Below the pieces are notes generated by a model, which saw only the letters and a list, made by a program, of their open reading frames with translations, ran no database searches and was not told the origin of the DNA. Positions 49,841-60,000 of a stretch of DNA of 64,000 nt are shown in pieces. A program made the translations under genes and the position numbers. Source of the stretch: Chitinibacter fontanus (lineage in GTDB: Bacteria > Pseudomonadota > Gammaproteobacteria > Burkholderiales > Chitinibacteraceae); the NCBI RefSeq assembly GCF_013423785.1, contig NZ_CP058952.1:1302001-1366000 (forward strand), given 5' to 3'. Position 1 is the first letter of the stretch. Each line of letters begins with the position of its first letter.

Positions 49841-50155
49841 GATTTTGCCAAGTTAGACGTTAGGGCTAAGTTGGAACCCCTTTACCCTACTCCCAACAAC
49901 ATGAGAGGAGTATGCTGTTATCGCCGATGAATAAATTGAACCGCCTACCAATTTTTTACTGACCCACCCCAACATCGTATTTTCCAATAAGTTTCAATGC
50001 CTTTCAGGGTATTGCCATGGGTCAATCAAATGTCGGCACCTGGGGGCATAATCACGTCGGCGCGAACACTTGCATATTTTAATCGGTGTTGCGAGTTGGT
50101 TTTCCCTTCTTCTGTTTGTCATTACCCTTTTCTTTATCATTTGGGTTTGGCATCC

Positions 50156-50671
50156 CTACTGAAGCACTAGTATTTTAGTTTTGCCAATGAGAAAAGCACC
50201 AAACTCGGCTGATTTTTGAGCTGCAAGCACAAGCCCATTCCAAGCCTCAGTTACATACTCACTAAATGTTTTAGCTAGTAAATTGCAACTGCATTCATTC
50301 CCTAGCCCTAAATCTGCCTCTTCGCTATTACGCCCATCCGGATCAACAAACCGAAACGGATTATTGTTCGCGTACGCGTAGCGGTTAAAGCTGTGGATGG
50401 GATTGGACTCGTTCCAGTATGCTGGGTCAATCGCAGTAAAGCGGCCCAGCACCGGATCGTACCAGCGTGCGCCGAAATAACTCAAGCCGGTGGCTTCCTC
50501 GTGCGGTTTGCCGGTGAACCATTGCTGGTTTTTAATCGGCGTTGACGCACCGGAGGCTGAGGTTTTATCGCCGAACGGTTTGAAGTTAGCACGCCACAGT
50601 AGATTACCTGCCGCATCGGTCGCGGCAATCGGGCTACCGGACGGGTCGTTGTGATAATAGGTGGTGGTACC
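50156..50671 (-). pseudogene. Orphan Rhs C-terminal module (displaced tip)
   Basis: An open frame without a proper start codon. Residues 1-114 or so repeat the end of the Rhs core (TTYYHNDPSGSPIAATD, then YFGARWYDPVLGRF, ending VDPDGRN). A different 56-residue tail follows (SEEADLGLGNECSCNLL...). The core part matches the main rhs gene over 341 bp without length change (50331-50671 versus 51644-51984). An in-frame TAA at 50678-50680 closes the 5' side, so it cannot be expressed alone. This is the classic appearance of a former tip left behind when a new tip was acquired. The tail is not recognised as a known toxin and may be shortened. Confidence 0.8.
50331..50671 (-). repeat. Direct repeat of the Rhs core, distal copy
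   Basis: A 341-bp segment equal in length and highly similar to 51644-51984. It encodes the last part of the Rhs core up to the VDPDG boundary and could allow tip switching by homologous recombination. Confidence 0.85.
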
Positions 50672-50741
50672 GCGAAGTTAAATTACCTCTCAATATCCCC
50701 GATTTTGCTTCGCTCTATCGGAGCAACGCGGGCTTATCGCG

Positions 50742-51131
50742 TTAGAGATTCTTGCTATAAAACTCGCTCCAGTCCATTAACTCGAAACGTGATTTAAGAT
50801 TGGATACATCAAGTGATTTTTTTGCTACTTCAGTAATGCCTCTTTGATAAAAATCTTCAACCATTTTGCTCAATTCACCATATATCATGAAGTTACAATG
50901 ATGCATTATTTCAACATAATCCTCCCCTCGATCATGGTAACGATTGTCTATCTCATGTTCAACTGAACTCCACACGATAGAAATTTTTTTTGATTTTATT
51001 CCATGATTTTCCCCATTAACCATCAAGACTGCAGCATCATCAAATGCAATAAGCTCAGGAAGTAATTCCAGCACCTCATCAAATCCATTATCAATAATTT
51101 CCTTATATTCACTCTCATAGACAATTGCCAC
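50742..51131 (-). CDS. Candidate immunity protein for the Rhs tip
   Basis: A 129-residue acidic, soluble protein of no recognised family (AIVYESEYKEIIDNGFDEVL at the N-terminus). The chosen start is the GTG at 51129-51131, preceded by AGAGGA and beginning 1 bp after the rhs stop. No ATG is available near the proper position, although the frame stays open into the rhs gene. Position directly after a toxin tip, small size and acidity are typical of Rhs/CDI immunity genes. That function is inferred from context only. Confidence 0.65.
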   Translation of the reverse strand: MAIVYESEYKEIIDNGFDEVLELLPELIAFDDAAVLMVNGENHGIKSKKISIVWSSVEHEIDNRYHDRGEDYVEIMHHCNFMIYGELSKMVEDFYQRGITEVAKKSLDVSNLKSRFELMDWSEFYSKNL

Positions 51132-51132
51132 T

Positions 51133-54100
51133 TTATCTTCCTCTATTAATTCCCGATTCGGCCCAAACAGAAAAGTCTCTTTTATGGGGGTTTTTATCAA
51201 ATGCGTTTTTGCTACCCCAAACGTTATAACTCTCACCACCATGATTAGCTGGATTAGCTTTCATGACGACTCCAGTTTCTTTATCGACAAAAACACCACC
51301 CCTTAATCGCGTGAATCGTGCAACATCCATTGTTGGAGTTACTAACGCTCCTTCACTGAGTACAGCAGCTTCAACACGTACCGCATTTTTTATGCCTAAA
51401 AGGACACTAGCAAATTTGGTGAATGTGACTTGCAATACACCCTCTTTCACCCCATCCAATACACCTAGTGCGGCGTGTGTCTGAAAGCTATTTGCATTTA
51501 TGTCCGGTGTTGCACGCATCTCACCAAAACCTTCTATAGATTTTGACGATGGTGAACTAACGATTTGCCCATAAGTAACATTGCTCTCAGCAAATGAGCC
51601 AGCATAATGATCATTCGGACCACAGCTCAATGTGGCTGCATTCCGCCCATCCGGATCCACAAACTTAAACGGATTGTTGTTCGCGTACGCGTAGCGGTTA
51701 AAGCTATGAATCGGGTTGGCTTCGTTCCAATCGACGGGGTCAATCGCGGTAAAGCGGCCCAGCACCGGATCATACCAGCGCGCGCCGAAGTAGCTTAGAC
51801 CAGTGGCCTCTTCCTGTGGTTTGCCGGTGAACCATTGCTGGTTTTTAATCGGTGTTTGCGCGCCTGCACCGAAAGTCTTGTCCCCGAACGGTTTGTAATT
51901 GGCGCGCCACAACAGCTTGCCGTTGGCGTCTGTCGCGGCAATTGGGCTGCCGGTGGGATCGTTATGGAAGAAGGTCGTTACGCCGTTGCTTTCTACATCG
52001 ACTAGTTTTTGTCGACCCAAATACAGATGGTTAACGCTAGCCCCTGTATTGAGATCTTTCTCGTAATACAGCAGACCATCCAACGCTGTAAATTCGAGTT
52101 TATTTTGCCCATTGCCGACGCTGAGCACGCGGGTGCCTGCGCCGTCGTAGGTATAGGCAATTTGATTCGCCGCACCTTTGTTTGCCCAGCGCAGGTTGCC
52201 TGCGGCATCGTATTGGTAAGTCTGCCCATCGCCACGACTAGTGAGGTTACCCCAACCGTCATAGCTTAGGCTGTAGTTCTTTCCTCCCGTTACACTGGCT
52301 AATCGCTGATTTGCAGCATATCCGTAATCAATAAACCAGTTGCCAAATTGCTGTCGAGTAATGTTGCTATTTCCATCGTAGGCAATAGTGCCAGTACCCC
52401 ACTGATTGGGAGCATTAGCGGTGATCAGACGATCAATTCCGTCATATGCATAACTACGGTTGTAATCTGCTGAAATGGTATCTGTGATGCTCAGCAAATT
52501 GCCAGTACCATCGTAGCTCAGGGTGCTATTGAGGATAGGTAAATCATTGGCGACAGCCGCATTATATTCAGCCAAGGCTTGATTGTAGTTGGCTAAATTG
52601 GTTTGATATTGAGCATAGGCTTGTGCACTGGCATTGTAGTTAGCAAGCTGCTGTTGATAGTTTTGCTGCTGGGCTACCCAGTTTGCATATGCTGCGCGGT
52701 AATTATTCCAAGCTACTGCTCTACCGTTCCAATCCGAAACGCAGGCTGAGTATTTTGCTGGCCAGGCTTGTAGCAAGCTCTGATAGTACCGATCTTCATT
52801 GCAGTGACCGTGGTTGCATGTTGGTTTAGGTACTTTGTATAAGCATGCCCCATTTCCACTACTCCATTCAGAGCCTTTAGCATTCCAGTTAGCAACACAT
52901 GGATTGTATGTATTTACAGTCCACAGCGCTCGAGCCTGATCTGCACCTGCTGAGGTACCTGTCGGAGGTGGATATGCGGCCCGACAACCCAGGTCGGCGC
53001 TGACATCATTTGGCTCAACACTACCTGGAGGGCCAGGTTGTACCGGTGGCACAGGTTGAGCTCCGGGTGGTGAAACGGGTGCCGGGGGTTGTGGTTTTGG
53101 TCGATTCTGAATATTGCTGGAAATAACTTGGTGCGTTTCAGGCCAGCCACGCATGTTGTAGCCGGTTTTATCCCAGCGGCCATTTGCAGCTTGCCAATCC
53201 ATTAATTGATTACGCGCATTAAAGACCAAATTAGGAGCATAGGTACCCAGCTTAGTGGGTGTACCAAACTCATCTGGCGCCAATTCGAGACGCTGGTTAT
53301 TTGGATAAATGATTGCACTTTGCACATCATTACCGTTGTATTCTCGATTGAGCGTGAGGGTGTTCCCACTCGCAACCATAGTTTCACGCACTAGATTATC
53401 GTTTGCATCATAATCGTGTGTACGCTTGATCGCCGTGTTATTGAGCGTAGTGAGATTGCCATTGGCATCGTAAACACGGCATACCGCTTCAGCACCGCCA
53501 TTGGCATAGCTTGTGTAAGTTGCACGATTCTGAGCATCGTAGCTCGTGCTAACTGCCTCTTGGGCTCCTACTTTTGTACTTGTAATATTGCCGGCGTTAT
53601 CGCGTGCATAAGTTGTCGTGCCAATCTCAGGATCGGTGCGTGAAACTAAGAAGTGGCGACTATCATAAGTCCAATTGCGCGTTACACCATTTTGGGTAAC
53701 CGAAAGAACCTTACCTAAGGTATCCCGAACAATGTCTGTTCCAGTTCCTGCGACGGGTGGAACTACCTTAATGACTGATTTTTGATCCGGATTTCCAAAC
53801 GTTTGATAAAAATATGAGGTGGTAAATCCGCGCTCATTTCTTTCTGCAACAGCAGAACCGCTATACCCAAAGGAACGGTTAGTACCATCACCATGGCTAA
53901 TTTGAGTTAGACGATTTAAAGCATCATACGTACTCGTATCACCATCGACTTGACTAGGGTAACTCTCAAAAATCAACCGACCAGCCGCATCATAGTTGCG
54001 ATTAATGTAAACAGTATTGATGGTAGATTTAATCGTACGGCCAAATCCATCCCATATTTGGCTATCCGTATAGCGCCCTCGCTGAACCGTGCGGCCATTC

Positions 54101-56091
54101 TTGCTCCACGATATCAATGTTTGATCGCCGCGTGGTGGCGTAACCTGGGTTAAACGATTCAAAGTGTCGTACTGGTAACTGGTCGTATTTCTACGGCCAT
54201 CAGTAAATGAAACTACATTACCAAAATCATCAATCACTCTAGATAGCGTGATGTTTGGTTGTGCAGGACAAATAGCTGGCTCTTGTCCTGTACCAACCGG
54301 CTTGATCACAGTACGGGATTTACCACGATAATAATCATTAAACTGGGTCGTAAAACCTCGGGCATCCGTTGTTGACGCTATATATCCGTTCGGGAAATAA
54401 GAGTAAGAAGTAGTAATGCCATCTTGGTTTTCAGAAACGAGATTGCCATTCGCGTTATAAACCCGAGACAACGTGGATAACGCAGGACCACCTAAAACAC
54501 TATGTGTCGTTTGCGTGCTTATTTTATCCATCAACCAGCGACTGGTATCGGTCAAATAAGCCTGCTGAGTCACTTTAGTGTGTCCCGAATCTCCAACTTC
54601 ACTGATGGTTCCGGCGCGGTTATAGGAATCAAAATTACTGTAATTCGTCGTAAAGCTTTTCCCATCACGCACAACTGCTTTACCAGTCATCACGGGCATT
54701 GGGACACTATTTGAGTTGCAAGTGTCGTTTAGTTTTTCCCAACTACGGCCAGTTGCGGATGGGGCCCAGCTATAGGTGGTCGTTTCTAAGTTTGCTACCG
54801 ATGACTCCAGCATCAGGCCAACTTGCCACATGTCTTGTTGGCAATTTACGAGGCCATAAGGTGAGAAGAATTTGTATTTTTGTACCCCTGCTGGGCCAGA
54901 AACGGTTCGTTCTCCAGAAAAGACGCCTGCGTTACCAGGATCTTTAGGCAAATTCCATTTCGCTTGAACAACAATTTTGTTGTCCACCGCATTGTCGAAG
55001 TAATGGTTATAGGTCCACACTCCGCCATCTGAAGTTGTTTTTCTGGCTAAGACAGCTCTTGATTGTTCTCGATAATATTTCTCATAGTCTGCTACGCAGT
55101 TATAAGGGCAATCCGCTGGATCGACCCGGAATTGGTTGAACTGATAATTGATTCTTCCGCCAGTAGGAAATTGAACCGCAGTGAATAATGGAGACGAGGG
55201 TTTACGCGCTGTTCTAGGATCCCAAGGCTGTTTGAGCATGAACTCTTCATAACTCACCCAATCTAGCAACCATGCGTCACCATTTGGTTGGTTGAGTTGC
55301 ATAGTGCCAGCCAAAAGTGTGGCGTCATAATCTGCGAGTTTTTCATTGATGTAATTGAAACTCCAAGTGCGCCCACCTGCACTCACAGCCGTCGGGCGTC
55401 CCCGCACCTTATCCCACGTGATATTGATTTCACGACCATCAGAGGCAACCATCTTTGTGAGATAGCGCTTGTCATAGGTATATGTAATTTGATTGCCATT
55501 GGCATCCGTGCTGACACTCGGCAAATGATAACTAAAGCCATTTTCGTCAAGCTTATCGAGGGTATAAACAGTACCATCCGGTGATTTCAGCCAACGCGTA
55601 ATCGGTTTGCCATACAGACCATTTTCTCCATCTAATACCCAGTTTGTGGTGGTGCGGTAAGTTCCGCCACCAGCGGAGTCCTTTGCTGCATAAAAATTGA
55701 GGTTTTGTCCATCAGGCAGTTCTAGGACGAACGTGCCTGGATGGACTGGCGATGTCCCTGCTGTAGCTCGGACACGTATTGAATGAACCGTATCTGTCTG
55801 GGAAATTGCAGAGTTCCACGACCAAGCAATTTGAAGGTTAGCGCCAGCACCTGGGATGGAGAACAATGGGATTGATAGACGAACCGAACCTTTCAGGATA
55901 TCGATACTATCTATTTCTGCGTTTGATGATCGTGCAGTTTGTTTGACTCCATCCTCACTATAGCTGTCGGCAACTACGACTGGTGCGGGTGGCTGCTCCA
56001 CAGGTGTCGGAGCCGCATGACTCAACGAACTTAGCGAAAGAGCAGATAAAACTAAACTATATAAGCTAAATATTATTTTATTGTTTTTCAT
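51133..56091 (-). CDS. Secreted Rhs/YD-repeat polymorphic toxin
   Basis: A 1652-residue protein. A Sec signal peptide (residues 1-26, cleavage near SHA-AP) is followed by a beta-rich N-terminal domain and YD repeats at about 150-990 (for example TYDKRYLTKM, NYDAAGRLIFES). An unusual insert at about 995-1182 comes next, then more YD repeats and the Rhs core ending YFGARWYDPVLGRFTAIDP...VDPDG near 1480. The variable tip covers about 1484-1652 (ending SVWAESGINRGR). The tip is probably a toxin, but I cannot name its activity. There is no PAAR or VgrG domain or neighbour, so delivery is likely Sec-dependent to the surface rather than type VI. The immunity candidate follows at once. Confidence 0.88.
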   Translation of the reverse strand: MKNNKIIFSLYSLVLSALSLSSLSHAAPTPVEQPPAPVVVADSYSEDGVKQTARSSNAEIDSIDILKGSVRLSIPLFSIPGAGANLQIAWSWNSAISQTDTVHSIRVRATAGTSPVHPGTFVLELPDGQNLNFYAAKDSAGGGTYRTTTNWVLDGENGLYGKPITRWLKSPDGTVYTLDKLDENGFSYHLPSVSTDANGNQITYTYDKRYLTKMVASDGREINITWDKVRGRPTAVSAGGRTWSFNYINEKLADYDATLLAGTMQLNQPNGDAWLLDWVSYEEFMLKQPWDPRTARKPSSPLFTAVQFPTGGRINYQFNQFRVDPADCPYNCVADYEKYYREQSRAVLARKTTSDGGVWTYNHYFDNAVDNKIVVQAKWNLPKDPGNAGVFSGERTVSGPAGVQKYKFFSPYGLVNCQQDMWQVGLMLESSVANLETTTYSWAPSATGRSWEKLNDTCNSNSVPMPVMTGKAVVRDGKSFTTNYSNFDSYNRAGTISEVGDSGHTKVTQQAYLTDTSRWLMDKISTQTTHSVLGGPALSTLSRVYNANGNLVSENQDGITTSYSYFPNGYIASTTDARGFTTQFNDYYRGKSRTVIKPVGTGQEPAICPAQPNITLSRVIDDFGNVVSFTDGRRNTTSYQYDTLNRLTQVTPPRGDQTLISWSKNGRTVQRGRYTDSQIWDGFGRTIKSTINTVYINRNYDAAGRLIFESYPSQVDGDTSTYDALNRLTQISHGDGTNRSFGYSGSAVAERNERGFTTSYFYQTFGNPDQKSVIKVVPPVAGTGTDIVRDTLGKVLSVTQNGVTRNWTYDSRHFLVSRTDPEIGTTTYARDNAGNITSTKVGAQEAVSTSYDAQNRATYTSYANGGAEAVCRVYDANGNLTTLNNTAIKRTHDYDANDNLVRETMVASGNTLTLNREYNGNDVQSAIIYPNNQRLELAPDEFGTPTKLGTYAPNLVFNARNQLMDWQAANGRWDKTGYNMRGWPETHQVISSNIQNRPKPQPPAPVSPPGAQPVPPVQPGPPGSVEPNDVSADLGCRAAYPPPTGTSAGADQARALWTVNTYNPCVANWNAKGSEWSSGNGACLYKVPKPTCNHGHCNEDRYYQSLLQAWPAKYSACVSDWNGRAVAWNNYRAAYANWVAQQQNYQQQLANYNASAQAYAQYQTNLANYNQALAEYNAAVANDLPILNSTLSYDGTGNLLSITDTISADYNRSYAYDGIDRLITANAPNQWGTGTIAYDGNSNITRQQFGNWFIDYGYAANQRLASVTGGKNYSLSYDGWGNLTSRGDGQTYQYDAAGNLRWANKGAANQIAYTYDGAGTRVLSVGNGQNKLEFTALDGLLYYEKDLNTGASVNHLYLGRQKLVDVESNGVTTFFHNDPTGSPIAATDANGKLLWRANYKPFGDKTFGAGAQTPIKNQQWFTGKPQEEATGLSYFGARWYDPVLGRFTAIDPVDWNEANPIHSFNRYAYANNNPFKFVDPDGRNAATLSCGPNDHYAGSFAESNVTYGQIVSSPSSKSIEGFGEMRATPDINANSFQTHAALGVLDGVKEGVLQVTFTKFASVLLGIKNAVRVEAAVLSEGALVTPTMDVARFTRLRGGVFVDKETGVVMKANPANHGGESYNVWGSKNAFDKNPHKRDFSVWAESGINRGR
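51644..51984 (-). repeat. Direct repeat of the Rhs core, copy inside the main rhs gene
   Basis: Partner of 50331-50671, the same 341-bp length, within the intact rhs gene immediately before the tip-coding region. Confidence 0.85.
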
Positions 56092-57087
56092 TGACTTAGG
56101 ATGGATGCATATCGGCAGAAATAGGAAAAAACTAAAATCTGAACTTTTAATTCAGAATTATGACAATAATAATTCTTTTTGAAGAGTATATGTTCAGTTT
56201 CGATGATCGATGATCAAATCGTTAGTTTAAATCAAGAAAAAGAGCACATTAGGCCTCTTTTAAGATATACCCCACACGGAAATTTGTTGAAACCCTGCTG
56301 TATTATCAAAACGTTCCCAAACTCAACAAAGAGTAGCCTGACAAATTTCATCACTATTGATTACCATAGCTTCTGAGTTGACGGGACGCCCAACTCGCGA
56401 AAGTGAAAGCTGCAGTGATAATTCTCAAGCTGCTCGCGCACATACACTCCATGACCAACCGCGAGAATGGTTAAAACATCTTAGGAACCGGTATGCCGCA
56501 ACCTGTACCTACGTCCCGCGACACTTCCCCGCTGCAATTTTTTTACGCCAAGCACACCGTTATGAACGAGCGATCGAATCTGACTCGCCATCTTCTGTAT
56601 ATTACGCCGGTTAGTTCAAGGGGCGACTATTGGCGAGACCTCGCTCATGCGGCGGCTTAATGCCTGACTAAATTACAGTGCAAAAGTTATTTAAGGATGC
56701 TCGCACTTGAACCAGGTTTTGTGAATAGGGAAGCATTCAGTCACATGGTGGTAAATATGAATACTGCAAACTGCCTTGATCTCATCTCGCCCGAGGTGTT
56801 GATGATCATGCATTGTATGTCGCTCCCCACAGACCAAATACAAAACCTCGCGGCGAGGTCGCTATTCACATTCATGTTCTGATAGCCAAATCATGATCTC
56901 GTAATTACAGAGCTAACCCCTTTTTAATCTGTTCGAAGCGCGTAAACTGAGCACATCATCATTGCGTCAGGTGTACCCGCTGGTTTGATTTAAAGGGATC
57001 GAAGCTGAGCGATTTCGGCCATCGACCACACGAGTTGGCGAGCACATAGGACCGGTTTACTTTGTCACAGACTAGGTGAATTGACTT
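56092..57087. other. 1-kb region without a recognisable gene
   Basis: Both strands were read for domains, tRNA shapes and IS ends. Only short open frames (up to about 85 codons) without family similarity or ribosome binding sites were seen. The part next to rhs probably contains its promoter; the part before 57088 holds AGGTGA, the likely ribosome binding site of the giant recombinase gene. The patchwork texture suggests decayed mobile DNA. Confidence 0.5.
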
Positions 57088-60000
57088 TTGAATCAACTAA
57101 AACTTCCTACATTTCATCGGCTACAAGCAAAGCTGAATGAACTTGCCCCATCGAATGCAGAAGTAATCTGCACGATGATACAAAATATCTTTGGCTTATC
57201 ATCCGATATTGATGGCCTACTTGAAGTATTAGAAGTTCTCGGCAGCCTATTTTCAACTGATCCATGGCCTGGATACCCTCTACTCAATCAGTCACAGAAA
57301 GACGTCGATGCTCTATTGTTACTTTGTGAACTCAAGGCCCGTTTTCCAGACATAATCATTAAAACGTATTCCGGCTCGCAGATTAAACATACCGTGGCGG
57401 ATCGCCCATTAATGGCGACTTGGCAAACTCAACATAAACTCTTCAGCAAACCCCAAGTCCAAATTGGCCAATTTTTGCAAGCCACGTTGTTCATTTGGCG
57501 GAGCCAGAATCCTGGAGAGATTCCTAGTGCGATTATTGAATTTTGTGCTGCCGTACGGAGGTTACTCAATAAAGATGTCCCTTCGGATTGGCCAGAATCG
57601 GGACCTCCTGACTTATGGTTATCCAAGCTCATGTATGCGGCAGAACATAAGGATCACCCGCTGCATCGATGTCTCAAAGGAATGAGATTCGTTCTCCAAG
57701 CATTGGAGCGTGTTCCACCAAAGTTAACTTCCGAAAATATCAGACCTCAGTACACGCAGCAAAACGACATTAAGCAGAAATCTTACTTCCAAAACTTTGG
57801 TTCTACATACCAGCGGCACTCGCCCATCAATACTCACAATCAAACCCCGAGATTACCTCAATCTTTTTCGATTTATCGTGCGCCTATTGATGAGGAAGAT
57901 GGTGAACCATCACTTGATATTTGGTTACGCGATGACGATGGGAACGTAGGTGGCCTTGGCGTCTTTGACCAATACGCACGACTGCGAGAAGCACGGTATC
58001 GCACAGCGCGTGAGAATAATTACCTACCATGGGATTGGCATGTCCTCAACCCCGCCGAATTACAAGTACTTATCCCACTTTTACTTCAGGAGCAACGCCC
58101 CCAATTCCAAACAGCTGTCACTTTATGCTTAATTACAATCGCATGCGGCGTCGATTTTCGTGATCTATTAAATGCTCGCTTTGTTGATGAGTGGGACGAG
58201 TTACCTGAGCTGCAAATTTGTACCAAATCGCAGGAGTGGCGACGCAGATTTCCGCAATTCCCAGGACGATATACGCCATCAATTGAACAAACAGCAGCCC
58301 TCCACCCTCATCAAGAAGAATTAACGCTACCACTACCCAAGGCACTGACAATAATGCTGGAGTCATCGCCTGTACAGGCAACAACCGTTGCTAAGCGATT
58401 TGGTTTTCAAAATCCAGAAACGATTGAATCCTGTATGCAGGAATGGCTCACCGACCAAAGAAGACAACACCCCTCCTTGCGCGCGACACCCGCGCGATTA
58501 CGACGAATTATTTTTGATGAAGGTATACGCGACCATGGCGATGAACTCATCGCAAGCCTGACGATCAATAGCGCTCAATTTGCTCCGAATGTTGGTTTTT
58601 ACTATTACTCAGCCCCCGTATCTAACCTGACTAAGTTGTACTGCAAACATCTAGACTCAATTGGACTTTCTGCAACCCACAGCAGCAAATACTCTGACGT
58701 ACGAATAGGAAGTCATCTCTATAGTGATGCTCAATGGCATGCAGACCAACTGAAATCACGCATTGACGAAATTACTGCCCAGCGTTCCCTCGCATTTCGG
58801 TGTGAATACGATGAATTAAGGCATTTCCATACCCAAATAGCTTGTTATACCGCTTGGCTTCTACAATGTGCGACCGGGCATCGTGCAGCAGAACAGTTCA
58901 GCTTTGGAATGCCTACGATTGCTCTGGACGGATGGGCCATCCTTAGGGACAAAGTAGTTGATGAAGCTCACCGAGCGAGACTAGTGCGTCTATCGCCGCT
59001 CGCCAGAGAACAAATTGAAGCATATTGCGCGCATCTACGTGGCTTAGCTCAACGCTTAGCTAAATTTAACTCGGAGTCTGCGGAACACATTGGACGAATG
59101 AGCGTTTTACCAGGACTTCAGATCGGGGGCTGTAATTGGTTATTTTTACTACCAACCTCTCCAAAGCAAGCATTACTGAAACTAGGCAGCGCTGAAGTCC
59201 AAGCGTTTCTTCAACTAAAACCGAGGCTACCGAACAATCTATCTCGACATTGGTTTATTTCTGCATTGAGGGAGCGAGGGTTAGCTGGAGAATGGGTATC
59301 AGGTGCGGCTGGACATATTCAGACGGGACAACAGCCATGGTCATCCAGTAATACAGTTTCACCAGTGACTATATCAAAACAGTGGGATCAGATCGTAGAT
59401 GGCTGGCTTAAGGAATTAGGTTTTGAAATCTGCACAGGAATTCCTGTGATCCACAAAAAACGCACCCCACATTCAAAGACGCATTCAAATTTAACTGCAT
59501 TACCACCAACCAGGGCATCAGAAGAAGCCCATAAAAAAAGCACTTCCGCAGCCAAAGCCCTCTTCAAAAAAGCCTTCAGCCAACACACAATTGAAGATCT
59601 AACCAACTCCAAAGAGTTACAAGATCAGGTATTCAACTATATTGCTCGATCTGATGAAGTCACTGAGGGCCAAAAAAAGCATCTAATTAATGCGCTAACT
59701 CGATATCTTCGACGCAAAACAAAAATGCCTACAAGTGGATTTGTTCTTAATTGTCCCGCAGAGGCTGCATCGTTCCATTACGATCACTTACTATGTGTTG
59801 AGCGTGGGAACTGGTTACGCCAGAAATTGCCATCCTGCCTGCCAGACGATCCGTCAAATTTGTCACTTCCAGAGTTACTCGCCTGGGCTCATCTCTGTTT
59901 AATTATTGAGTCAGGACTACTCGATCCAAGCGCAGCACTGCTTGCTATTCTATCTGGTGGCTTACGGCAATTTAGTGGGAAAGTGTGGTTGCAATGGCAT

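Larger units (their letters stand above)
49493..50155. other. Decayed intergenic region (terminator, tRNA-like remnant, IS-like debris)
   Basis: No coding gene is supported here. From left to right it holds the probable promoter of the lipoprotein gene, a strong terminator (49611-49639) and a tRNA-fMet-like remnant (49643-49665). A 12-bp inverted repeat (49806-49840) follows, then debris with IS-end-like motifs (49915-50068) that recurs near 63,400. Confidence 0.6.

Noticed and set aside
52530..52700. Repeat-like Asn/Tyr/Gln-rich DNA considered as a tandem repeat or CRISPR-like array
   Set aside because: The repetition is at the amino-acid composition level inside the Rhs frame; there are no regular DNA repeats and spacers. 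No CRISPR array was seen anywhere in the window.
56357..56882. Short open frames (85 and 61 codons) before the giant recombinase gene
   Set aside because: They have no ribosome binding site or similarity and a codon pattern unlike nearby genes; treated as decayed DNA.
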